The notes under the pieces were generated by a model, which saw only the letters and a program-made list of their open reading frames with translations, ran no database searches and had not been told where the DNA came from. Below, in pieces: positions 15,973-25,017 of a DNA stretch of 64,000 nucleotides. Every line of letters begins with the position of its first letter. The first letter of the stretch is position 1. Both the position numbers and the translations under genes were made by a program. The DNA comes from Leptotrichia massiliensis (lineage in GTDB: Bacteria; Fusobacteriota; Fusobacteriia; Fusobacteriales; Leptotrichiaceae): NCBI RefSeq assembly GCF_900104625.1, contig NZ_FNVZ01000005.1:868001-932000 (forward strand), given 5' to 3'.

Positions 15973-17712
15973 ATGTTAAAAAAACTATTTTCCCGTCTTG
16001 GGGAGTATAAAAAAAGTGCCTTAATTTCGCCAATATTTATTGGAATAGAAGTTATTTTTGAAATGCTTATTCCAACGCTTATGGCTGTAATTATTGATAG
16101 CGGACTGAATGGAAATGACGGTAAAGGAGATATGAAGTTCATTGTTATAATGGGACTTGCAACATTTGGAGTGGCTATGTTGTCGTTGTTATGCGGAATA
16201 CAGGCCAGTAAATACGCTTCTTATGCTTCAGCTGGATTTGCTAAAAACTTGAGAAAGGATTTATTTTCTAAGATACAGTCCTTTTCATTCACTAATATTG
16301 ATAAATTTTCTACAGCTGGACTGATTACAAGATTTACAACAGATGTTAATAACATTCAGAATTCATTTCAGATGTTAATTAGAGGATTTGTAAGGGCCCC
16401 GCTTATGATGTGCGTTGCGATATTTATGTCGTTTATGATAAGTCCAAAGTTGTCGATGATATTTATTGTTGCAGTTTTGTTTTTAGGAAGTTTTTTAGCC
16501 TTTGTTATTTTTAAGGTACATCCAATTTTTACAGCTGCAATTAAAAAATATGATGACATAAATTCCAGCCTCCAAGAGAATATAAACGGTATTCGGGTTG
16601 TAAAAGCGTATATCCGTGAAAAATATGAAACTAATAAATTTAAGAAGGCTACTGAAAGTTTGAAAAATATGCTTTTAAAAGGGGAAAAGATTATAATATT
16701 TGTGTCTCCTGTAATGCAAATAACGGTATTTGGGTGTATTTTACTGCTTTCATGGTTTGGAGCAAAGATGATTGTTGTAAATGAGCTGACGACTGGGCAA
16801 CTTACAAGTCTTTTTGCTTATACAACCAATATTCTTATGAGCCTTCTTATGCTTGCAATGATGCTTGTAAATATTGTGTTTTCAAGAGCATCTGGAGATA
16901 GAATTGTTATGGTGCTGGATGAGGAGCCAAGTATTAAAAATCCTGAAAATGGGATAACAGAGGTAAAAGATGGTTCAATAGTGTTTAAAAACGTGGATTT
17001 CAGTTACAGCAACAATCCTGATGTTCTGAATTTGACAAAAATAAATCTGGAAATAAAGTCTGGAGAAACTATTGGAATTATTGGGGGAACTGGAAGTGCG
17101 AAATCGGCTCTTGTTCAGTTGATTCCAAGATTGTATGATGTTCTGGATGGAGAACTTTTGGTTGGTGGAGTGAACGTAAAGGATTATGATATAAAGACGC
17201 TTAGGGACAATGTAGCGATGGTTCTTCAAAAAAATGTGCTTTTTTCAGGAACTATAAAGGATAATTTACGTTGGGGAAATGAAAATGCAACTGATGAGGA
17301 AATGGAACATGCCTGTAAATTGGCACAAGCTGATGAGTTTATTCAGAAATTTCCTAAAAAATATGATACTCGTATTGAACGTGGCGGAGCGAATGTGTCT
17401 GGAGGGCAAAGACAAAGGCTGTGTATAGCCAGAGCCTTGCTGAAATCTCCCAAAATATTGATTTTAGATGATTCAACAAGCGCAGTTGATACAAAGACGG
17501 ACAAATTAATAAGGGAAGCATTCAAAAATGAATTGCCACACATTACAAAAATTATTATTGGTCAAAGAGTATCATCAATAAAAGATTCTGATAAAATATT
17601 AGTTTTGGAAGACGGAATTATAACAGCAGCAGGGACACACGATGAACTGCTTAAAACAAGCAAGGTATACCGTGAAGTTTATGAATCCCAGACAGAAGGG
17701 AGTGATAAGTAA
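15973..17712 (+). CDS. ABC exporter half-transporter, degenerate-site subunit
   Basis: The fusion of a six-helix ABC transmembrane domain (about 1-300) and an ATPase domain (about 330-570) has 579 residues from the ATG that follows AGAGAGGTG; an in-frame GTG at 15961 overlaps that site. The P-loop reads GGTGSAKS, with Ala in place of the usual Gly. The signature is the canonical VSGGQRQR. The Walker B ends LDDSTSAVD, so the catalytic Glu is replaced by Asp. Such changes mark the degenerate-site partner of heterodimeric multidrug-type exporters (TM287/288 or LmrCD style). The stop overlaps the next start by one base (TAATG), so the two subunits are translationally coupled. Substrate unknown. 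Confidence 0.93.
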   Translation: MLKKLFSRLGEYKKSALISPIFIGIEVIFEMLIPTLMAVIIDSGLNGNDGKGDMKFIVIMGLATFGVAMLSLLCGIQASKYASYASAGFAKNLRKDLFSKIQSFSFTNIDKFSTAGLITRFTTDVNNIQNSFQMLIRGFVRAPLMMCVAIFMSFMISPKLSMIFIVAVLFLGSFLAFVIFKVHPIFTAAIKKYDDINSSLQENINGIRVVKAYIREKYETNKFKKATESLKNMLLKGEKIIIFVSPVMQITVFGCILLLSWFGAKMIVVNELTTGQLTSLFAYTTNILMSLLMLAMMLVNIVFSRASGDRIVMVLDEEPSIKNPENGITEVKDGSIVFKNVDFSYSNNPDVLNLTKINLEIKSGETIGIIGGTGSAKSALVQLIPRLYDVLDGELLVGGVNVKDYDIKTLRDNVAMVLQKNVLFSGTIKDNLRWGNENATDEEMEHACKLAQADEFIQKFPKKYDTRIERGGANVSGGQRQRLCIARALLKSPKILILDDSTSAVDTKTDKLIREAFKNELPHITKIIIGQRVSSIKDSDKILVLEDGIITAAGTHDELLKTSKVYREVYESQTEGSDK

Positions 17713-19607
17713 TGAGTAAAAATAAAAAAACTGAAAATTCGCAATCACGAAATCAGCTAAAAGGATTAATTCGATTACTTGGATATATGTTTAAGCATTA
17801 TAAAATACAGACGTTATTTGTTATTGTATTTATTTGTCTGAGTTCATTTGGAATGGTTATTGGGACAATGTATTCAAAACAATTGATTGATGGAATCATT
17901 ATTCCTAACATTGGAAAAAATAATCCCAATTTTATTAATGAGCTTGTGAGCCTAATTTTAAAAATGGCAGTCGTATATGGTGGAGCTGTAATTTGTACGT
18001 ATATTTATGAGATATTTATGATTTACGTTGCACAGGGGACATTGAAAAGATTAAGGGATGATGTGTTTATACACATGGAATCGCTTCCCATAAAATATTT
18101 TGATACAAATGCGCATGGAGATATAATGAGTGTCTATTCAAGCGATATTGATGCTTTACGAAATATGATGGTTGAAAGCTTGTCACAGGTAATATCTTCA
18201 ATTATTACAATTGTAAGTGTTCTTATTTCAATGTTTATATTAAATATTCCACTAGCACTTTTCGTAGTAATAATGATTATTATTATGATTGTTACAACAA
18301 AAACTATTTCTTCAAAAAGTTCAAAAAACTATACTGCACAGCAAAAAAATATTGGTATTGTAAATGGATATGTCGAAGAAATGATAGAAGGACTGAAAGT
18401 TGTAAAAGTATTTTCGTATGAGAAAAAGGCTGATGAACGTTTTAATAAGCTAAATACGGCATTATTTAACAGGGCGAACAATGCGATGAAATTTGCAAAC
18501 ATTCTAGGTCCTGCTGTAGGGAATCTTGGAAATATAAACTTTGTACTTACAGCAGTTCTTGGCTCAATAATTGTGTTTAATAATATTGCAGGCTTTACAA
18601 TCGGTGGACTTGTATCGTTCTTGCAGTTTATAAAAGTAATAAACCAGCCTGTTTCACAAATTGCACAGCAATTAACATCAGTAATATTGGCATCGGCTGG
18701 AGCTCAAAGAGTATTTAACCTATTAGATCAGACACCTGAACAAGATAACGGATATGTAACTCTTGTAAATGCAAATATTGATGAAAATGGAAATATTACA
18801 GAAACTGAGAAGCACACAGGTGCATGGGCTTGGAAATATCCGCATTCTGATGGAACGATTTCTTATGAAAGACTAATGGGAGATGTTGTTTTTGAAGATG
18901 TAACATTTGGATATAATGAAGAAAAGACAATACTTCATAATATCAATCTTTATGCAAAGCCAGGAGAAAAAATTGCCTTCGTTGGTGCAACAGGAGCTGG
19001 GAAAACTACAATTACAAACTTAATTAACAGATTTTACGATATTAACTCCGGAAAAATACGATATGATGGAATTAATATTGAAAAAATAAAAAAACAGGAT
19101 TTAAGAGAATCGCTTGGAATTGTATTACAGGACACACACTTGTTCTCTGGAACAGTTGCCGACAACATTAGATATGGAAAACTTGATGCAACAGATGAAG
19201 AAGTGTATGCAGCTGCAAAACTTGCCAACGCTGACCATTTTATAAAACACTTGCCACAAGGCTATGACACTTACTTAAGTGGTGACGGCTCCAGCCTTTC
19301 ACAAGGGCAACGGCAATTATTGTCAATAGCAAGAGCAGCAATCGCCGATCCACCAGTCTTAATTCTGGATGAAGCAACTTCAAGCATTGATACAAGAACA
19401 GAAAAAATCGTGCAGGAAGGAATGGATAAGTTGATGGTGGGAAGAACAGTCTTTGTAATCGCCCATAGACTTTCAACTATCAAAAATTCCGATGTGATAA
19501 TGGTACTTGATCAAGGAAAAATTATCGAACGTGGAAATCACGATGAACTGATTGCACAAAAAGGAACTTATTATCAGCTTTATACAGGCGGATTTGAAAA
19601 TCAGTAA
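17712..19607 (+). CDS. ABC exporter half-transporter, catalytic subunit
   Basis: The 631-residue partner of the previous gene has the same layout: an N-terminal charged leader, six transmembrane helices to about residue 330, then an ATPase domain. Walker A is GATGAGKTT. Walker B LILDEATSSID has the catalytic Glu, and the switch His is in VIAHRLSTIKNSD. The signature is non-canonical (LSQGQRQ). In the heterodimer this signature faces the other subunit's degenerate Walker motifs, leaving one competent ATP site. An extra segment of about 45 residues near 360-400, rich in aromatic residues, precedes the ATPase domain. Terminator downstream. Confidence 0.93.
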   Translation: MSKNKKTENSQSRNQLKGLIRLLGYMFKHYKIQTLFVIVFICLSSFGMVIGTMYSKQLIDGIIIPNIGKNNPNFINELVSLILKMAVVYGGAVICTYIYEIFMIYVAQGTLKRLRDDVFIHMESLPIKYFDTNAHGDIMSVYSSDIDALRNMMVESLSQVISSIITIVSVLISMFILNIPLALFVVIMIIIMIVTTKTISSKSSKNYTAQQKNIGIVNGYVEEMIEGLKVVKVFSYEKKADERFNKLNTALFNRANNAMKFANILGPAVGNLGNINFVLTAVLGSIIVFNNIAGFTIGGLVSFLQFIKVINQPVSQIAQQLTSVILASAGAQRVFNLLDQTPEQDNGYVTLVNANIDENGNITETEKHTGAWAWKYPHSDGTISYERLMGDVVFEDVTFGYNEEKTILHNINLYAKPGEKIAFVGATGAGKTTITNLINRFYDINSGKIRYDGINIEKIKKQDLRESLGIVLQDTHLFSGTVADNIRYGKLDATDEEVYAAAKLANADHFIKHLPQGYDTYLSGDGSSLSQGQRQLLSIARAAIADPPVLILDEATSSIDTRTEKIVQEGMDKLMVGRTVFVIAHRLSTIKNSDVIMVLDQGKIIERGNHDELIAQKGTYYQLYTGGFENQ

Positions 19608-19680
19608 ATTATTTAATTTTTTAATTGTGTTAATAAAGCAATATTCATGAAACTAAAGTATCTATTAAAATACTTAAAAT

Positions 19681-19708
19681 AAAAGAGTGGTATTATCCAC
19701 TCTTTTTA
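19681..19708. terminator. bidirectional rho-independent terminator
   Basis: AAAAGAGTGG and CCACTCTTTT flank a TATTAT loop: a 10-bp stem with A and T tails. It lies between the ABC exporter (plus) and the toxin gene (minus). Confidence 0.9.
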
Positions 19709-19725
19709 ATCAACAAAAAACAATT

Positions 19726-19983
19726 TTAATAATGTCCTCTACAAGAAATTATCCATAAAACCCCATTTTCATCAATGGCATAGACAAGCCTGTTAGTTTC
19801 GTCAATTCTTCGACTAAATCCTTTTCTATATTTCAAAGCTTCAGGTTTTCCTATTCCATTCAATGCTCCATTTCTTTCAATATCTTTTATGAGTTCATTA
19901 ATCCTTTTTAAAGTTTTTTTATCTTGAGATTGCCAATATAAATAATCTGCCCAGCCATCATCAGTCCATAATTTATTCATCAT
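19726..19983 (-). CDS. yoeB: YoeB-family mRNA interferase toxin
   Basis: The 85-residue RelE-superfamily toxin cleaves mRNA in the ribosome A site. Family hallmarks are the start MNKLWTDDGWADYLYW, the central KRINELIKDIERNG, GKPEALKYRKGFSRRID with the catalytic Glu, and the C-terminal CRGHY, whose His and Tyr correspond to the catalytic tail of E. coli YoeB. The start codons (ATGATG) overlap the end of the antitoxin gene by 11 bases, giving translational coupling. Intact by sequence, so probably functional. Confidence 0.94.
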   Translation of the reverse strand: MMNKLWTDDGWADYLYWQSQDKKTLKRINELIKDIERNGALNGIGKPEALKYRKGFSRRIDETNRLVYAIDENGVLWIISCRGHY

Positions 19984-20227
19984 CGACCTCGATTAAATCA
20001 TGAACTTGCCCTTGCCCACTTTTCATCTGAGAAAACCCTCTATCTATTTTTGCAAGATATTCAGCATTTTGGACTGCTTTCAAAAATTGATTATATTTTT
20101 CAAGATTTATTAAAACTACATTTTCTTCATTTTTTCTTGTTACAATTACATCTTCATTTTCTTTCACTGCTTTATCACAATAACTTTTTAAATTATTTCT
20201 CATTGTTGAAAAACTTACAGCTAACAT
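19973..20227 (-). CDS. yefM: YefM-family antitoxin
   Basis: The 84-residue Phd/YefM antitoxin has a DNA-binding N-terminal domain (MLAVSFSTMRNNLKSYCDKA, then VIVTRKNEENVVLINLEKYN) and an acidic C-terminus (HDLIEVDDE) that would wrap the toxin. The start is the ATG after AAAGGAGTG; the upstream part of the open frame holds the promoter instead. Autoregulation is likely: two TGTACA palindromes, the core recognised by E. coli YefM, overlap its promoter. Confidence 0.93.
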   Translation of the reverse strand: MLAVSFSTMRNNLKSYCDKAVKENEDVIVTRKNEENVVLINLEKYNQFLKAVQNAEYLAKIDRGFSQMKSGQGQVHDLIEVDDE

Positions 20228-20250
20228 ATTTATCACTCCTTTATAGTTTT

Positions 20251-20289
20251 TGTACAATTTATTATAGTTCTTTTTGTACAAAATGTCAA
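20251..20289 (-). promoter_or_regulatory. yefM-yoeB promoter with two TGTACA operators
   Basis: Reading on the minus strand, TTGACA (20289-20284), a 17-base spacer and TATAAT (20266-20261) are both perfect consensus. One TTTTGTACAAAA palindrome sits in the spacer (core 20275-20280). A second TGTACA is just downstream of the -10 (20251-20256), 24 bases away. E. coli YefM binds palindromes with the same core, so this is a likely autoregulatory operator. Confidence 0.8.
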
Positions 20290-20310
20290 TAAAAAAATAA
20301 AAACAAAAAA

Positions 20311-20339
20311 TTGACAATTATGGTAAAATGTACTAAAAT
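20311..20339 (+). promoter_or_regulatory. promoter for vapD
   Basis: TTGACA (20311-20316), 17-base spacer, TAAAAT (20334-20339). The spacer ends in a near-operator TGTACT. The divergent yefM -35 box is only about 20 bases away, so antitoxin binding could affect both. Confidence 0.7.
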
Positions 20340-20374
20340 ATTGTTGTAAAATATTTAAAAAAGGAGGGATACAG

Positions 20375-20659
20375 ATGTATGCAATTGCATTTGATTTAAA
20401 AATTGATGATTTGAAAAAAAATTATGGGGATTCATATAACAGGGCTTACGATGAAATTCGACAGGAATTGGAGATACTGGGTTTTGAATGGACACAAGAC
20501 AATTTATATGTGAATAGTACTCAAAAAGACACTTTAGCTGAAGTTTATAAAGCCATAACAAAACTAAAATCTATCGAATGGTTTAAAAATTCTGTAAGAG
20601 ATACTAGAGCTTTTAAAGTTGAGGACTGGAGTGATTTTACAGCTATCGTGAAAGAATGA
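20375..20659 (+). CDS. vapD: VapD-family endoribonuclease
   Basis: The 94-residue protein has the VapD start [13 protein letters not shown], with the conserved Asp of this Cas2-like ferredoxin fold. [18 protein letters not shown] and a Q-x-N-x-Y segment follow. VapD proteins are small ribonucleases, some paired with an antitoxin and some alone. No VapX-like partner is adjacent. It is divergent from yefM-yoeB, with the promoters back to back. AAAGGAGGG precedes the ATG. The next plus-strand gene starts about 10-20 bases after its stop, so a polycistronic transcript with 20682-22828 is likely. Confidence 0.9.
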   Translation: MYAIAFDLKIDDLKKNYGDSYNRAYDEIRQELEILGFEWTQDNLYVNSTQKDTLAEVYKAITKLKSIEWFKNSVRDTRAFKVEDWSDFTAIVKE

Positions 20660-20681
20660 TATAATAAAAATGGAGAAAAAT

Positions 20682-21593
20682 TTGAAAGATAAATTTAAAA
20701 ATGGGATCTATATTGTATATTTACTGTTTCTTTTTCGAACTATAATTATATTTTCAAGTGGTTATTCAGGGTATGTAACCAGAATAATGATATTGTCAAA
20801 TTTGGTAATTTGTGTTGTTTTATCATTAATTATCACTTTAAAGACAAAAAAATTTAATATTTATTGGGTAACGATGATAATTGGTATTTCTATTTTTGGA
20901 ATGAAATATTCTGGATTTAATGATATGAATAAATTTTGGAATATAGTTATCATATATGTGTATGTTATTTTTTCAGCATTTCAATTAATTTTGTTTTCAA
21001 TCACAAGATATTTGAAACAAAAAAGTTTAAAAAGATTAATAAAAGTGATACTATGCTTTTTTAGTTGTTACTTTTTTTCCGAATTTTATAATCAGCATTA
21101 CTGTGAACCTAAATCGATAGTTTACAGTACAGAAATATCAAATATAAAAAACGAAAATGAAATGTTTGAAATAATTCATAAAATGCCAATGGTTAAAAGA
21201 ATTTATTATAAATATAATCAAAAGGAGGTAATTTATCCAAAATCTGATTATTTTCCCTTCAATTTTGGTTTTATTCCTGATAATGAAAATAAAAATATAA
21301 TAATGATTTCTTTAAGCACATACATAAATTATGAAAGTATGGATAGATTAGCGGAAAAAGTAAGTGAATATTTAATGTTAATGAATAAAAGCAATGAAAA
21401 AATTTATTTGTATATGGTAACTGACAAAAGCGCAGATTCTATATTAAGTGAATATGAACTTGAGAATAAAAATATTAAGAAAGTACACAAATTGAAAGAT
21501 TTAAGAGAAACAAATAATATGTTAGAATTGTTTTTATACTTACCAGCGAGTCTGATAAAAGGAGAAAGCGATTATGATGGGAATGATAAATAG
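20682..21593 (+). CDS. multi-span membrane protein with cytoplasmic or outer domain, unknown
   Basis: About four hydrophobic spans occupy the first 140 residues, and a soluble domain makes up the remaining 160 or so. I favour the TTG start at 20682, which has GGAG 6 bases upstream; an ATG at 20670 gives four more residues but overlaps that site. The soluble part contains EIIHKMPMVKRIYY and a long helix AEKVSEYLMLMNKSNEKIYLYMV. No family recognised. The stop overlaps the next start (TAGTG), so it is coupled to the following gene. Confidence 0.7.
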   Translation: MKDKFKNGIYIVYLLFLFRTIIIFSSGYSGYVTRIMILSNLVICVVLSLIITLKTKKFNIYWVTMIIGISIFGMKYSGFNDMNKFWNIVIIYVYVIFSAFQLILFSITRYLKQKSLKRLIKVILCFFSCYFFSEFYNQHYCEPKSIVYSTEISNIKNENEMFEIIHKMPMVKRIYYKYNQKEVIYPKSDYFPFNFGFIPDNENKNIIMISLSTYINYESMDRLAEKVSEYLMLMNKSNEKIYLYMVTDKSADSILSEYELENKNIKKVHKLKDLRETNNMLELFLYLPASLIKGESDYDGNDK

Positions 21594-22144
21594 TGGAAAA
21601 AATTGAATATAAATTTAATGGTTTAACTTTTATAATTGAGATAGAAATCGAATTAGAAAGAAATAGAATAAGAATCAATATGGATTCTAGAGATATGTTG
21701 ACACTATGTTTTTATTTTTCATTAGGGGTTTTGGAAGATATTTCTACAAAACTAAAAATTTTATATGAAATGAAACGAAAAGAACAAAAAAAAGGGAAAG
21801 AGTTTAAGCAAATACCAAGAAATATGGCTAAAGAAATATATGTTCATATGTATGTTTTTATCGAAACAAAGAGTACATTGTTAGAAAAGTTTCCTGCGCT
21901 AAAGAAAATAAATAGAAGTTCTAAAATAGCAGATATAGGAGCTGATTTTAGTGTAGATGATAATAGTATTTGGACACATAGTGCTTATTATTTTCTTAAA
22001 GCTAATGAATTTCTTCAAACAGATCTTTCTTATACATCTATAATTCATAATATAATGAGAAATAATAGAATAACTAATATTCCAGATAATAAAAACATAA
22101 AATACCGAATGAAAAACGGTTCAAATAAAATAGAAATACTCTAA
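21593..22144 (+). CDS. unknown cytoplasmic protein, GTG start
   Basis: The 183-residue protein starts at a GTG overlapping the previous stop by one base. The N-terminus is beta-like (IEYKFNGLTFIIEIEIELERN), followed by mixed helices and a notable segment SSKIADIGADFSVDDNSIWTHSAYYFLK. It has no signal peptide or membrane span and no recognised domain. Tight coupling with the membrane protein before it and the DUF218 gene after it (18-base gap) suggests the three work together, perhaps at the envelope, but the sequence does not say how. Confidence 0.68.
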   Translation: MEKIEYKFNGLTFIIEIEIELERNRIRINMDSRDMLTLCFYFSLGVLEDISTKLKILYEMKRKEQKKGKEFKQIPRNMAKEIYVHMYVFIETKSTLLEKFPALKKINRSSKIADIGADFSVDDNSIWTHSAYYFLKANEFLQTDLSYTSIIHNIMRNNRITNIPDNKNIKYRMKNGSNKIEIL

Positions 22145-22162
22145 TTCAAGGAAATATAAAAT

Positions 22163-22828
22163 ATGAAGAATACAATTATAATATCAATAAAAATTTCTAT
22201 TGTCTTATTTGTTTTTTTATTTTGCTTTGTGCAATATTTTATAATAAAAGAATATATAAATGATAGAAAAGCCGTAAATGAAAATAAAAAAGTAGATTAT
22301 GTAATAATACTGGGAGCAAGAGTAAAAGGAGAAAATCCGACTAAATCACTTATGGAAAGGATAAAGGCTGCAACAGAGTATTTAAAGAAAAATCCAGAAG
22401 TTAAGGTTATTGCAACTGGTGGACAAGGTAAAAATGAAGGTGTTGCTGAAGGATTGGCGATAAAAAGGGAACTTTTGAAAAATGGAATTAGTGAGGATAG
22501 AATTATTTTGGAGGACAAATCTAAGAATACTGTTGAAAATTTTAGGTTTAGTCTTGAGAAGATAAAAAATATTGAAAATAGTAAAAATGTTCTAAATAAT
22601 AATGAAAAAAATCAAAAAATAAAAATATTGATTGTAACGAATGATTATCATATTTTTCGTTCTAAAAATATTGCTAGAAAAGTTGGATTTGATAATGAAA
22701 ATTATGAAATTTATGGACTTCCAGCGAAAACGCCACTTATTTCCATACCAAAATCATATTTTAGAGAATTTTTGTCAAATGTAAATTATTTTATTTTTCA
22801 ATCTGGGAATCAGTTAAAAGCTAAATAA
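22163..22828 (+). CDS. DUF218 (YdcF/SanA-like) membrane-anchored protein
   Basis: The 221-residue protein has one N-terminal membrane anchor (about 5-28) followed by a DUF218 domain. Family marks are VDYVIILGARVKGENPT, SLMERIKAATEYLKKNP, VIATGGQGKNEGVAEG, IILEDKSKNTVENF and VTNDYHIFRSKNIA. DUF218 proteins such as SanA, ElyC and YdcF act in envelope integrity or bind nucleotide-like ligands; their reactions are poorly known. It closes the vapD-downstream gene string. No clear terminator follows. Confidence 0.9.
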   Translation: MKNTIIISIKISIVLFVFLFCFVQYFIIKEYINDRKAVNENKKVDYVIILGARVKGENPTKSLMERIKAATEYLKKNPEVKVIATGGQGKNEGVAEGLAIKRELLKNGISEDRIILEDKSKNTVENFRFSLEKIKNIENSKNVLNNNEKNQKIKILIVTNDYHIFRSKNIARKVGFDNENYEIYGLPAKTPLISIPKSYFREFLSNVNYFIFQSGNQLKAK

Positions 22829-22878
22829 ATTTATAATTTAAATGATACAAATATAATTTTATTTCTAATTTTAAAATG

Positions 22879-22962
22879 TACGAGAACCTATTTAAAATTA
22901 AACTATTAAAAATTATATAAACTCACGGTTTGAGTAAAATAGTCATGGTCTTGAAGTTCAGT
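22879..22962 (+). repeat. dispersed intergenic repeat, copy A
   Basis: It shares the core TTTAAAATTAAACTATTAAA plus ATTATA and a downstream block GGTTTGAGTAAA, TAGTCAT and GAGTTCAGT-like sequence with copies at 56582-56667 (inverted) and 61261-61459. The copies sit only between genes. Confidence 0.75.
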
Positions 22963-23090
22963 TTTAAAGTAGTTTTACTATAATTTTGCGAGAAATTGGA
23001 ATATAATGTAAAAAATAACTGAATTTTGATAAAATATTTTTCACAAAGACTATGAAAAAATGCAAAATTATTATATAATATACATATTGC

Positions 23091-23123
23091 TGAGTAACTA
23101 GGTTCGGATAGAATAGTTACTCA
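23091..23123 (+). promoter_or_regulatory. stem-loop in the predicted 5' leader of lepA
   Basis: TGAGTAACTA (23091-23100) and TAGTTACTCA (23114-23123) form a perfect 10-bp stem with a 13-base loop, followed by TTTTA. A TATAAT at 23074-23079 would start transcription just before it. It could be an RNA-stabilising element, an attenuator or a weak terminator. Confidence 0.5.
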
Positions 23124-23178
23124 TTTTAAAAATAAAACAAAGAAGATAATAAACGAGTAAACGGAGGAAACAATATAA

Positions 23179-24975
23179 ATGTTGGATCAAAAAAATAAAA
23201 GAAATTTTTCGATAATTGCACATATTGATCACGGAAAATCTACTATTGCGGACAGGCTTTTGGAGCAGACAGGAACTGTAACGCAAAGGGAAATGGTGGA
23301 TCAGCTGCTGGATAGCATGGATTTAGAAAGGGAAAAAGGGATAACGATTAAGGCACAGGCAGTTACGTTGAAGTATAAGGCTCGAAACGGGGAGACTTAT
23401 GAGTTAAATTTAATTGATACGCCAGGTCACGTTGACTTTATTTACGAAGTATCAAGATCGCTTGCAGCTTGTGACGGGGCCTTGCTTGTAGTTGACGCTG
23501 CACAGGGAATTGAAGCACAGACATTGGCAAATGTGTATTTGGCTTTGGAAAACGATTTGGAAATATTGCCTGTAATAAATAAAATTGACTTGCCTTCAGC
23601 AGATCCTGATAAGGTTAAGCTGGAAATAGAGGAAGTTATTGGGCTTCCAGCAGATGATGCTGTTCTTGTTTCTGGAAAAACTGGATTTGGAATTGAAGAT
23701 TTGCTGGAATCAATTATTGAGCATATTCCTGCACCTAAAGGAGAAATTAACAATCCTTTGAAGGCGTTAATTTTTGACTCGCATTATGATGATTTTAGAG
23801 GAGTTATAACATATATTAGAATAATTGAAGGGAAAATTGCAAAAGGGGACAGAATTAAGATTATGTCTACCGAAAAGGAATTTGACGTATTGGAAGTTGG
23901 GATTTTTTCGCCTAAAATGAAGGAAGTTGATGAATTGACAGTTGGCTCAGTTGGATATATTATTACGGGAATAAAATCCATCAAGGATACACAAGTTGGG
24001 GATACAATTACGCATGTGAAAAATCCGACAGATACAGCTCTTGAAGGATACCGTCCTGCATTAAGCATGGTTTTTGCGGGAATTTATCCAGTTTCAACAG
24101 ATGATTATGAAGATTTAAGGGAAGCATTGGAAAAATTACAGTTGAATGATGCTTCGTTATCTTATGCCCCAGAGACTTCGCTTGCATTGGGATTTGGATT
24201 TAGATGTGGATTCTTAGGACTTTTGCACATGGAAATAGTTGTAGAAAGATTGCGTCGTGAATTTAACATTGACTTGATTTCAACAGCACCATCGGTTAAA
24301 TATAATGTAACACCTGAACAAGGGGAAATGATTGTAATTGACAACCCTGCGGAATTTCCAGAAGGGAAAAAGTATATCGAAGAGCCTTATGTAAAAGGTA
24401 CAATTATTGTTCCAAAGGATTATGTTGGAAACGTAATGGAGCTTTGTCAGGAAAAAAGAGGAACTTTCCTTAACATGAATTACCTTGATGAAACTCGTAC
24501 AATGATAAGTTATGATTTGCCACTTGCAGAAATAGTAATTGATTTTTATGATAAATTGAAATCACGTACAAAAGGGTATGCTTCATTTGAATATGAAATG
24601 ATTGGATACAAGGAATCAGACTTGGTAAAAGTGGATATTTTGGTAAGTGGAAATCCAGTAGATGCCTTTTCATTCATTGCTCATAAAGATAATGCCTATT
24701 ACAGAGGGCGTGCAATCGTTGAAAAATTAAAAGATGTAATTCCAAGACAGCAGTTTGAAATACCATTACAGGCTGCATTGGGTACAAAAATAATTGCAAG
24801 GGAAACAATTAAGGCACTTAGAAAGAACGTGCTTGCAAAATGTTATGGTGGAGATATTACACGTAAGAAAAAATTATTAGAAAAACAAAAAGAAGGTAAA
24901 AAACGTATGAAGGCAATCGGAAATGTAGAAATACCGCAAGAGGCGTTTTTATCAGTATTAAAATTAAATGATTAA
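23179..24975 (+). CDS. lepA: elongation factor 4 (LepA)
   Basis: The 598-residue translational GTPase back-translocates or aids biogenesis of ribosomes. The G1-G5 motifs are present: [33 protein letters not shown] and [14 protein letters not shown]-like domains III and V and the LepA-specific C-terminal domain (ending near [17 protein letters not shown]) follow. Length is exactly family-like. ACGGAGG precedes the ATG. Its leader carries a stem-loop. A DnaQ-like exonuclease gene follows 42 bases later without a visible terminator. Confidence 0.98.
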   Translation: MLDQKNKRNFSIIAHIDHGKSTIADRLLEQTGTVTQREMVDQLLDSMDLEREKGITIKAQAVTLKYKARNGETYELNLIDTPGHVDFIYEVSRSLAACDGALLVVDAAQGIEAQTLANVYLALENDLEILPVINKIDLPSADPDKVKLEIEEVIGLPADDAVLVSGKTGFGIEDLLESIIEHIPAPKGEINNPLKALIFDSHYDDFRGVITYIRIIEGKIAKGDRIKIMSTEKEFDVLEVGIFSPKMKEVDELTVGSVGYIITGIKSIKDTQVGDTITHVKNPTDTALEGYRPALSMVFAGIYPVSTDDYEDLREALEKLQLNDASLSYAPETSLALGFGFRCGFLGLLHMEIVVERLRREFNIDLISTAPSVKYNVTPEQGEMIVIDNPAEFPEGKKYIEEPYVKGTIIVPKDYVGNVMELCQEKRGTFLNMNYLDETRTMISYDLPLAEIVIDFYDKLKSRTKGYASFEYEMIGYKESDLVKVDILVSGNPVDAFSFIAHKDNAYYRGRAIVEKLKDVIPRQQFEIPLQAALGTKIIARETIKALRKNVLAKCYGGDITRKKKLLEKQKEGKKRMKAIGNVEIPQEAFLSVLKLND

Positions 24976-25017
24976 TTTTTTATATCTTGTGTAAAAATAT
25001 AAGGAAAAGAGAAAAAA

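Larger units (their letters stand above)
22829..23178. other. intergenic region holding a dispersed repeat and the lepA leader
   Basis: These 350 bases contain repeat copy A (22879-22962), a -10 box TATAAT at 23074-23079 with no good -35, and a leader hairpin at 23091-23123 before lepA. No ORF is credible. Confidence 0.6.
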
